The notes under the pieces were generated by a model. It searched no databases. It was not told the DNA's origin and was given only the letters and a program-made list of their open reading frames with translations. Both the position numbers and the translations under genes were made by a program. This document shows positions 15,816-23,087 of a DNA stretch of 34,660 nt, piece by piece; the stretch's first letter is position 1, and each line of letters opens with the position of its first letter. Origin of the DNA: Thermomicrobiales bacterium (lineage in GTDB: Bacteria > Chloroflexota > Chloroflexia > Thermomicrobiales > UBA6265); assembly GCA_025928015.1 (NCBI GenBank), contig JAICKJ010000006.1, positions 1 through 34,660 on the forward strand. The letters are read 5' to 3'.

Positions 15816-18167
15816 TCATTCCTGCAGCGGGAGCAGCCCCGCCTGTTCGAGGACCATCACCGCGGCGTGCCGCGACCGCACGCCGAGCTTGCCAAAGACG
15901 TGAGCGACGTGGGTCTGGATGGTGCGCACGCCGATCGAGAGCGCCGCGGCGATCTCCCGGTCCGACTTGCCCCGCAGGAGTTCCCGGAGGACGTCCAGTT
16001 CCCGGTGCGTCAGGCCGTGCCGCGTGGCGAACTCGTGCAACGGCGTGTCCGAGGGCGGCGTCACCACGGCGGATTCCGACCTGGGCGCGACGGCGAACGC
16101 GATCGCCTGTGCTGGCGTCATTTCCCGGCCTGCGCTCCAGGCGTCCCGGAAGCGGCTGCCCAATGCGCGCCGCGCCATGAGAATCGTCGTCCAGCGTCTG
16201 GACTCATCGAGCGGTGCGGGCGGAAACCGCAGGGCCGCGCGCAAGGCATCGGCCGCGCCAATGAGGGTCGCGGCGCGCTCCGCCTCCTGTGCCGCGTCGA
16301 CAGCGGCCAGCCCTTCCAGCGATTCGACGATCCGGAATTGATCGGCAGAGCGGCCGCCCTCCGTCAGAGCCGCCCGCAGGAAGATGCTCGCCCGTGGCCG
16401 GTTGCCCCGCTCGACGGCGTTGCGCCCGAGGGCGACGAGCGCCCAGGTGATCGCCTGGACCTCTCCGGTGGCGCGGAAGATCGCGAGCGCGCGGAGGTAA
16501 AATCCGGCCGCCTCGCGGAGTTCCCCCCGGCGCTGGCGCAGGTCGCCGAGCTGGATCAGCCCAATGCCGAGATCACGCCGGCCATGGGTGCTGGCCAGGG
16601 CGTCCAGGGCCGCGATGACATGGTGGTCGGCGTCCTCGATCTCGTCATGGAGCAATTCCACGAAGCTGAGATCGAGCAACGCCAATCCCTCCAGGTAGCG
16701 GCTACCCTGCTCGGTGGCGAGCGTGAGACCACGGGACGCGTAGCTGTGCGCCACGCGGAGATCGCCCTGGATCGCCGCCAGGTATCCGGCCGCGAAGAGC
16801 CCTTCCCCCAGGAGGGCGTCCGGCGCGGTCTCATCCTCGAGCGCCATTTCCAGCCAGCGCCTCGCTTCGCGGATGCGGCCTCGTGCGAAGGCAAAGCGCC
16901 AGAGGGAGACGGCGAGGCGAAGTGAATTGGTGGCCTCGCGCCGCGCGTGAAACCAGTCGAACGCACGCGCCAGGTGTTCATGCGCCGCATCCAGGCGATC
17001 GAGACAGCGAAGTTGATCAGGCCCCATGAGGGCGGGTCCGGTTTCGATCGCCAGCGCGAGGCACCAGGCCGCGTGGCGCGCGCCGACCTCCGCCGCCTCA
17101 CCGTCTGCCGCGAGCATTTCCTGCCCATACTCGCGCACGATACCCAGCATTCGATACCGCGTCTCACCGGGCCGGTGGGCATCGCGCTGGATCAGGCTCT
17201 TTTCGATCAGGGAGGTCAGGAGACCCGGCATGGCCTCCGGCGTATCGGCCGCCGCAACCGCCTCGGCCACCTCGTATGTCCAACTGCCGGGTAGGTAGGC
17301 GAGGACGCGGAAGAGCCGTTGTTCCTCCGGGATCAGCAGGTCGTAGCTCCATTGCAGCGCGCTGCGCATCGCTCGCAGCCGCGGCGGCAGATCGTGGGCG
17401 CCGCGATTGAGCAAGCCGAGCCGTGTCGTCAGGCGGGCCGCCAGTGCCTGCGGCGTCAGGAATTTGACCCATGACGCAGCCAGCTCGATGGCCAGGGGGA
17501 GGCCGTCGAGCAGACGGCAGATCTGTGCGATAGCACCGGCATTGCTGTCCGTGAGCACAAAATCAGGCCGGACACCCTGCGCCGCGCGGACAAAGAGTTG
17601 CACGGCGGACGCCGCCGCCACGTCCAACGCGGTTTCTGGCGTGTCCGCCGCCGTCGGTGCGGCGGGAACGATGAGCGGCTCGACCGGGACGACATGCTCC
17701 GGGGAGACGCCCAGGCGCGAACGGCTGGTCACCAGCGCGCGGACCCGCGGGCATTGCTCCAGCAGTCGCTCCAGATCCGCGGCCGCGGGCAGCACGTGCT
17801 CGAAGGTATCCACGACGAGCAGCAGCTCCTCCGCCCGGAGCGCCTGCGCCAATTCCTCTTCGATCGGACGGTTGTTTCCATCGGTGACGCCAAGCCGGTA
17901 GGCGATCGCCGCCATCACCCGCTCCGGGTCCGACACTGTGTCCAGCGGGATCATGCGGGATCCCGCCTCGAACTCGCCTTCCAGCAACCGGGCGCAGTGC
18001 AGCGCGAGGAACGACTTGCCAACGCCGGCCGGCCCCGTCAGCACGACGAGCCGCGCATCGTCCGCGCGCAGCAGATCCACGATGTCCCTGAGCGCCTCCT
18101 CCCGCCCGATGATCGGGCGAAGCGACGCTCGCCGCGTCCAGTCCCGATCGGATCCGGGAAGTGCCAT
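15816..18167 (-). CDS. AAA/NB-ARC-like ATPase with C-terminal LuxR HTH (LuxR family regulator)
   Basis: 783 aa from MALPGSDRDWTRR...; LTGPAGVGKSFLALHCARLL P-loop; C-term LTHRELDVLRELLRGKSDREIAAALSIGVRTIQTHVAHVFGKLGVRSRHAAV; start chosen downstream of the ORF-track start. Confidence 0.9.
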   Translation of the reverse strand: MALPGSDRDWTRRASLRPIIGREEALRDIVDLLRADDARLVVLTGPAGVGKSFLALHCARLLEGEFEAGSRMIPLDTVSDPERVMAAIAYRLGVTDGNNRPIEEELAQALRAEELLLVVDTFEHVLPAAADLERLLEQCPRVRALVTSRSRLGVSPEHVVPVEPLIVPAAPTAADTPETALDVAAASAVQLFVRAAQGVRPDFVLTDSNAGAIAQICRLLDGLPLAIELAASWVKFLTPQALAARLTTRLGLLNRGAHDLPPRLRAMRSALQWSYDLLIPEEQRLFRVLAYLPGSWTYEVAEAVAAADTPEAMPGLLTSLIEKSLIQRDAHRPGETRYRMLGIVREYGQEMLAADGEAAEVGARHAAWCLALAIETGPALMGPDQLRCLDRLDAAHEHLARAFDWFHARREATNSLRLAVSLWRFAFARGRIREARRWLEMALEDETAPDALLGEGLFAAGYLAAIQGDLRVAHSYASRGLTLATEQGSRYLEGLALLDLSFVELLHDEIEDADHHVIAALDALASTHGRRDLGIGLIQLGDLRQRRGELREAAGFYLRALAIFRATGEVQAITWALVALGRNAVERGNRPRASIFLRAALTEGGRSADQFRIVESLEGLAAVDAAQEAERAATLIGAADALRAALRFPPAPLDESRRWTTILMARRALGSRFRDAWSAGREMTPAQAIAFAVAPRSESAVVTPPSDTPLHEFATRHGLTHRELDVLRELLRGKSDREIAAALSIGVRTIQTHVAHVFGKLGVRSRHAAVMVLEQAGLLPLQE

Positions 18168-18361
18168 AATCGTAGCCTCGGTGTCCGGGATGGATGCGTG
18201 AATCGTGTTCGCCTCAGGGAGTGCGTGCGCGATCCGGCGAACGCACGCGGCAGGTTGGAGTACGACACTATTGCGCACGATTCGTACCCGGGGAATGGCC
18301 GGGGGCATGGCGCGCCGGATCGTCGGCGCAGAACGTTGGCCCGAGGAGCAGGAGGAGTGGC

Positions 18362-18580
18362 GTGACTCGAGCAGAGGACGAAGGGATCCTGCGGCGGGGT
18401 GAGCAGGCGCGGGCGAATCTGGTGGCGGCGCTGCGCGAATGCGGGCAGCTCGCCGACGCCGTGGAGACATTCCATGGCAACGAGCTGCTGGAGACGCTGA
18501 GCTATCTCGACAGCCTGCGCTTCGTCATGGCCGAATCGGGCCAAATCCTCGCCGGCGTCACCCGCGGCGAGCAGGAATAG
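18362..18580 (+). CDS. Small hypothetical protein
   Basis: 72 aa VTRAEDEGILRRGEQARANLVAALRECGQLADAVETFHGNELLETLSYLDSLRFVMAESGQILAGVTRGEQE; purine-rich SD (GGAGGAG); 13 bp upstream of the YciI gene. Confidence 0.6.
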   Translation: MTRAEDEGILRRGEQARANLVAALRECGQLADAVETFHGNELLETLSYLDSLRFVMAESGQILAGVTRGEQE

Positions 18581-18593
18581 GGCGGAGGCGCGC

Positions 18594-18941
18594 ATGCAGT
18601 TCGATCACTACACGCTCGCCCTCTTGCTGGAGCGCGCCGATGCGCCGCATCTGGACGACAACGAAACGGCCGCGATCCGGGATGGGCATCTCGCCCATCT
18701 CGCGGCGTTGCACGACGCGGGTCATTTGCTCGCGGCGGGTCCGCTGTCCGCCGAGGGATTCTTCGGCTTGAGTGTCTTCCGGGTCGGGCCGGAGGAGGCG
18801 CGGACGCTCAGCGAGGCCGATCCCGCCTTTCGCGCCGGCTGGTTCACCGTCACGATCCTGCCGTGGGCGGTACCCGCCGGTGCGATGTCATTCACGCCGG
18901 TCCCCTTTCCGCACTCGACCGCCGAGGCCAGAGGCGATTGA
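18594..18941 (+). CDS. YciI-like family protein
   Basis: 115 aa; MQFDHYTLALLLERADAPHLDDNETAAIRDGHLAHLAALHDAGHLLAAGPL. Confidence 0.75.
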   Translation: MQFDHYTLALLLERADAPHLDDNETAAIRDGHLAHLAALHDAGHLLAAGPLSAEGFFGLSVFRVGPEEARTLSEADPAFRAGWFTVTILPWAVPAGAMSFTPVPFPHSTAEARGD

Positions 18942-18988
18942 CGAGGTACGCTTCGAATGTGGCTTGAGTCCTGAAATGGAGAGACAGC

Positions 18989-19241
18989 ATGAAGGCAATG
19001 ACCTATGGCGAGTCCCGGGCCAAACTCGCAGGTACTCGACAGCGTCGTGGACGATTGCGAGGAAGTCGTGATCGTCCGAACCGGCAAGGCGCCAGTTGTC
19101 ATCGTCTCTCTCGCCGAATATGAATCCCTGAGGGAGATGGACTACCTGATGCGTAGTCCGGCGAATGCACAACACCTGTCGGATAGCATCGCGGCATTGG
19201 AGGCCGGCCGAGGGCAGCGGCACGACCTGATCGTGCCGTAA
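18989..19241 (+). pseudogene. YefM/Phd-family antitoxin, frameshifted
   Basis: ATG frame gives MKAMTYGESRAKLA; the +2 frame continues VLDSVVDDCEEVVIVRTGKAPVVIVSLAEYESLREMDYLMRSPANAQHLSDSIAALEAGRGQRHDLIVP; junction near 19030. Confidence 0.8.
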
Positions 19242-19269
19242 GCGCGACGCCTGGTTTATGGCGGAGGAA

Positions 19270-19285
19270 GGGACGCACGGCGTGC
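19270..19285 (+). repeat. Short interspersed repeat GGGACGCACGGCGTGC, copy 1
   Basis: Identical 16-mer at 34390-34405. Confidence 0.75.
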
Positions 19286-21745
19286 CTACGGTTGGTCCTC
19301 GCCGGCGGGGAGGAGGCCGAGCTGGATCGCGGCGGCGATGGCGGCGGTGCGGGAGTGGACGCCCAGCTTCGCCAGCAGGTTGGCGACGTGGACGTGGACC
19401 GTGCGGATGCTGATGTAGAGCGCCCCGGCGATCTCGCGATCGGTCTCGCCCTTCGCCAGATGCTCCAGGATCTCCTGCTGGCGTGACGTCAATGGCTCGC
19501 TGAGGCCCACGTCCATGGTGGCGGCGGGCGCCGAAGCCGGCGCCGCCTTCATCTCCGGCGCCATGGGGGCGATGGCGAGCGAGCAGGCCGTTTCGATCGC
19601 CAGCTCGAGGCCGCGCTGGTAGTTCTCCGCCCAGGTCTCTCCGGCCATCGCCACCGCGCGGTCGCGCGCGTCCCGCACCCGCGCCTCGTCGATGGCCGGC
19701 ACCGGCGCGCCGATCTGCTCCCGAATCGCCGCCGCCGCGCCGTAGAGCGTCGCCGCCCGACGCGGCGCGCCATGCAGCGTCGCCAGCTCGGCGTAGGCCT
19801 CCAGCGTCTCGGCGATGCCCTGCTTGTCGACCAGCGCGAAATAGCGCTCCTGCGCCGCCTCCAGATTGATCGCGGCCTCGGCGAGCTGCCCCCGGGCGAT
19901 CGCCAGCCAGCCGAGATTGGTGTAGGACCACGCGGCGCCGCGCGTCTCGCCGATCCGCTGATACTGGCGCAGCGCCTCCTGGTGGGCGTCGGCCGCCTGG
20001 TCCAGCTCGCCCATCGCCCAGTAGAGGTTGCCGAGATTGGTGATCGTCGCCGCCGCGCCGCGCGGGTCGCCCACCTCCCGGCACAGCTCGAGCGCCGGCT
20101 GGTAGAAATCGAGCGCCTCCTGGAGCTGGCCGAGCGCGATCGCCACGTCGCCGAGGCCGATCAGCGCAGTGGCCTCGACCCTGCGGTCGCGCGTGTTTGG
20201 GGCCATGGCAAGCGCTTCGTTGAAGCGCCGGCGGGCAGCCTCGGGCTTGTTCTGGACGCTCAGCAGGACGCCCGCGCCGACGAGCGCGTGGCCGCGGGTG
20301 GATGATGGCTCTGGCGCCGCGGCGAGTGCCTGGTCGAGCCAGTCGATGCACGCCTGGATGTCCCCTCGGGTGTAGCCGAAGCGCCAGATCGCCTTCGCCA
20401 GCCGCAGCGCGCCCGCCGCGCGGCCGTTCGCCAGCAACCAGGCGTGAGCGCGACGCAGATTGGCGCGTTCCGTCGCGATGTACTGGAGCCAGTCGGCCTG
20501 GTCCGGACCGATCAGGTAGGGCTCGGCCTCCTCCGCGAAGGCGACCGCCCAGGTGGCGTGCGCGGCCTCGAGCGCCGGCCACTCCTCGGCGGAGAGCCGT
20601 TCCAGGCCGAATTCGCGGATCGTCGCGAGCATGAAAAAGCGCCGGCCGCTGGTGTCGTCCGTCGACCGGATCAGGCTCTTGTCGGCCAGCGAGGAGATCG
20701 TCTCGATCAGCGAAAAGGGGACGGCGTCGATATCCAGGTAGCCGAGCGACGGCGTCTCGGTGAGGATGGCCGCGGCGGTCGTGAGCGTCCAGCCATTCTG
20801 GAAGACCGAGAGGCGGCGGAAGACGCGCCGTTCCTCGGCGCTGAGCAGGTCGTAGCTCCACTGGAGCGCGTTCCGCATCGTCTGCAAGCGCTCCGGCATG
20901 TCCTTCGCGCCGCCGGAGAGGAGGGGCAGTCGCTGCTCCAGCCGCTGGGCGAGCGCGTTGGGCGGCAGCACCTTGACCCGGGCGGCGGCCAGCTCGATCG
21001 CCAGCGGCAGGCCGTCCAGCCGCTGGCAGATGGTCGCCACCGAGGTCGCGTTCGCCGTGGTGAGGCGGAAGTCGATCCGGGCCGCCTGAGCCCGGGCGAC
21101 GAAGAGCCGCACTGCCGGCGAGTCCGATATATCTACCGTTTCGACGCGGCGCCATTCGGGCGCTTGCGGCGTGAACGGCACGACGAGCGGACGCACATGG
21201 TAGACCGTCTCGCCGGAGATGCCGGGCAGCGCGCGGCTGGTGATCATCATCTTGAGCAGCGGGCAAGCGATCAGCAATGTCGCGACCGCGGGCGCGGCAT
21301 CGAGCACCTGCTCGAAGTTGTCGAGCACCAGCAATGAAGGGCCCTCGCGCAGGGTGCCCACGGTCGCGTCGTACGCGAGCGGACCGCCCGGGTCGTTGAT
21401 TCCCAGCCGCTCGGCGATCGCGGTCAGCACCTGCGCCGGCTCGGTCAACATCGCCAGCGGGACGTAGAAGACCCGGCCGTTGAGCCGCGCCACCATCTCG
21501 TGCGCGACCTGGATGGCGAGGCGTGTCTTGCCTACGCCGCCCGGTCCGGTCAGCACCATCAGGCGGTCATCGTCACGTTCCAGCATGGTCAGGAGGTCAG
21601 TCAGCTCCCGCTCGCGGCCGATGAGCGAGGCGACAACCGCCGGCAGGTGGCCACCTGCCACGGCGCCCGCCTGCGTCACAGTTGGGCCGAGGGGATTGGC
21701 GTTCGCGTTGTATTGGGCGTTGGACATGCACCTGACCTGCGACAT
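19286..21745 (-). CDS. AAA/NB-ARC-like ATPase with TPR-like region and C-terminal LuxR HTH (paralog of 15816-18167)
   Basis: 819 aa (alternative ATG at 21727); SLIGRERELTDLLTMLERDDDRLMVLTGPGGVGKTRLAIQVAHE; C-term LTSRQQEILEHLAKGETDREIAGALYISIRTVHVHVANLLAKLGVHSR. Confidence 0.93.
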   Translation of the reverse strand: MSQVRCMSNAQYNANANPLGPTVTQAGAVAGGHLPAVVASLIGRERELTDLLTMLERDDDRLMVLTGPGGVGKTRLAIQVAHEMVARLNGRVFYVPLAMLTEPAQVLTAIAERLGINDPGGPLAYDATVGTLREGPSLLVLDNFEQVLDAAPAVATLLIACPLLKMMITSRALPGISGETVYHVRPLVVPFTPQAPEWRRVETVDISDSPAVRLFVARAQAARIDFRLTTANATSVATICQRLDGLPLAIELAAARVKVLPPNALAQRLEQRLPLLSGGAKDMPERLQTMRNALQWSYDLLSAEERRVFRRLSVFQNGWTLTTAAAILTETPSLGYLDIDAVPFSLIETISSLADKSLIRSTDDTSGRRFFMLATIREFGLERLSAEEWPALEAAHATWAVAFAEEAEPYLIGPDQADWLQYIATERANLRRAHAWLLANGRAAGALRLAKAIWRFGYTRGDIQACIDWLDQALAAAPEPSSTRGHALVGAGVLLSVQNKPEAARRRFNEALAMAPNTRDRRVEATALIGLGDVAIALGQLQEALDFYQPALELCREVGDPRGAAATITNLGNLYWAMGELDQAADAHQEALRQYQRIGETRGAAWSYTNLGWLAIARGQLAEAAINLEAAQERYFALVDKQGIAETLEAYAELATLHGAPRRAATLYGAAAAIREQIGAPVPAIDEARVRDARDRAVAMAGETWAENYQRGLELAIETACSLAIAPMAPEMKAAPASAPAATMDVGLSEPLTSRQQEILEHLAKGETDREIAGALYISIRTVHVHVANLLAKLGVHSRTAAIAAAIQLGLLPAGEDQP

Positions 21746-21786
21746 CGGGTGACGTTATTGACACAATGATACGCGCACTCGCGCGA

Positions 21787-21807
21787 ATACGGACCGATCG
21801 GTCGTAT
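21787..21807. promoter_or_regulatory. Inverted repeat in the divergent LuxR / small-peptide intergenic region
   Basis: ATAC-g-GACCGATCGGTC-GTAT; the central 12 bp is a perfect palindrome. Confidence 0.45.
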
Positions 21808-21974
21808 CGCGCCCCGCGTTTCGCTCATTACAACGCCCCGCGCGCGACATTCGGGTACACGGCGCGTCCGCGTGTAAAGCAGTTGGCAGCGGCCGGGCGC
21901 GGCATGGTGTGAACTTGTGCTGCGCGCGCCTGATCCGTCGCACGATCAAAGACAAGAACGAAGAAAGGACACCG

Positions 21975-22256
21975 ATGAGCGATCTGACCACACTGCCCGA
22001 CGACATCCGCAAGAAGATCGTCGATATCAACACTCGCGCCAACCAGGACGACGAGTTCCGCCAGCGTCTGAGCGAGGACCCGATGGGCACGCTTTCCGCC
22101 GCCGGCCTGCCGACCGACGCGGCGCAGACGGTGATCGACTTCGAGCCAGCGCAGGCGCAGGGCGAGGTCGAGGGCTACATGCGGTGCGTCGATGGCACCT
22201 GCTGGGACATCACCTATTCGAGCATCTGCCCCGGCAGCTGCTGGATCACCTTCTGA
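21975..22256 (+). CDS. Candidate RiPP precursor peptide with NHLP-like leader and Cys/Trp-rich C-terminal core
   Basis: 93 aa MSDLTTLPDDIRKKIVDINTRANQDDEFRQRLSEDPMGTLSAAGLPTDAAQTVIDFEPAQAQGEVEGYMRCVDGTCWDITYSSICPGSCWITF; SD AAGAAAGGA; followed by a perfect hairpin. Confidence 0.65.
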   Translation: MSDLTTLPDDIRKKIVDINTRANQDDEFRQRLSEDPMGTLSAAGLPTDAAQTVIDFEPAQAQGEVEGYMRCVDGTCWDITYSSICPGSCWITF

Positions 22257-22309
22257 TAACGCGGCCTCTGGCGAGCGCGTAACCATCCAACACACGGGAC
22301 CGACATGCC

Positions 22310-22337
22310 CCGCCCGGATCCTGCAGGATCCGGGCGG
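22310..22337 (+). terminator. Perfect 28-bp palindromic hairpin downstream of the small peptide gene
   Basis: CCGCCCGGATCCTGCAGGATCCGGGCGG; no T-tract. Confidence 0.65.
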
Positions 22338-22526
22338 TGGCGTCTTCACGCTATGGGCGTTCCCGCCTTCTGGTTTCGCTCGACCGAGCGAACTGATACG
22401 CTATCAACGACAAGTTCCACATCAGCGAACGATGGGTCCGGTCGGCCGAGCGAGCAGGAAGGAGCGGATGCATTCATTCATTGTCAGGCCCGTTGTCGCA
22501 TAGCTTGCCTCCTCGGGAGGTGGATC

Positions 22527-23072
22527 ATGTCACGCTACCGCCTCACATCCTCCGTGGTTCTCTTCGTCGTCATGCTGCTCGCGCTCTGGTCAGGCGGCGT
22601 GCCACGCGCCGGCGCCCAGACGCAGATGATCGATCTCACGATCGCCAAGTTCAACTGTCAGACCGATCCCGGTCAGATCAGCCTCGCCAAGGGCAATATC
22701 CCCGCCGATTGCGCGTCCGGCGCGAACGTCACCTTCAACGTGACGTTGACGTCCGATGGGTCGAGCCTCGGCTCGTGCACGACCAACGCCAACGGCATCT
22801 GCAAGGTCTCCGTGCCCAATGAAGCCAATGTGACCGTGACGGAGGATACCTCGACCGGACCCACTGGCTACGCGCCGCGTGACAACCCGATCCAGACGCA
22901 AGCTGTCACCGAATTCGCCAGTGCCGTCTTCGTCAACCTGCCGACCACGCTCCCGACTACGGGCGCGGGCACCGCTTCGACCAGCCTCAGTCCACTGGGG
23001 ACGGGCGCACTGTTGCTCGGTGCCGCCGCGCTCCTGCTCGCCGCGCTCGGGGTGCGGCGCCGCATGTCTTGA
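22527..23072 (+). CDS. Secreted surface protein with LPXTG-like sorting signal
   Basis: 181 aa; signal peptide MSRYRLTSSVVLFVVMLLALWSGGVPRAGAQ; C-term LPTTGAGTASTSLSPLGTGALLLGAAALLLAALGVRRRMS; SD GGGAGG. Confidence 0.8.
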   Translation: MSRYRLTSSVVLFVVMLLALWSGGVPRAGAQTQMIDLTIAKFNCQTDPGQISLAKGNIPADCASGANVTFNVTLTSDGSSLGSCTTNANGICKVSVPNEANVTVTEDTSTGPTGYAPRDNPIQTQAVTEFASAVFVNLPTTLPTTGAGTASTSLSPLGTGALLLGAAALLLAALGVRRRMS

Positions 23073-23087
23073 TGACCGTCGCCCGGC

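Noticed and set aside
18888-21266. 792-aa minus-strand ORF overlapping the LuxR-AAA gene in another frame
   Set aside because: Arg/Gly/Ala-rich shadow frame of the 819-aa LuxR protein.
15816-21745. AAA/NB-ARC-like proteins as possible STAND antiphage (Avs-like) systems
   Set aside because: Both end in LuxR HTH domains, fitting LuxR-family ATPase regulators; no effector nuclease or TIR domain is seen.
22305-22526. N-terminal extension of the 255-aa ORF-track call upstream of the LPXTG-like protein
   Set aside because: ATG at 22527 has a clear SD and starts a proper signal peptide; the extension overlaps the palindromic terminator.
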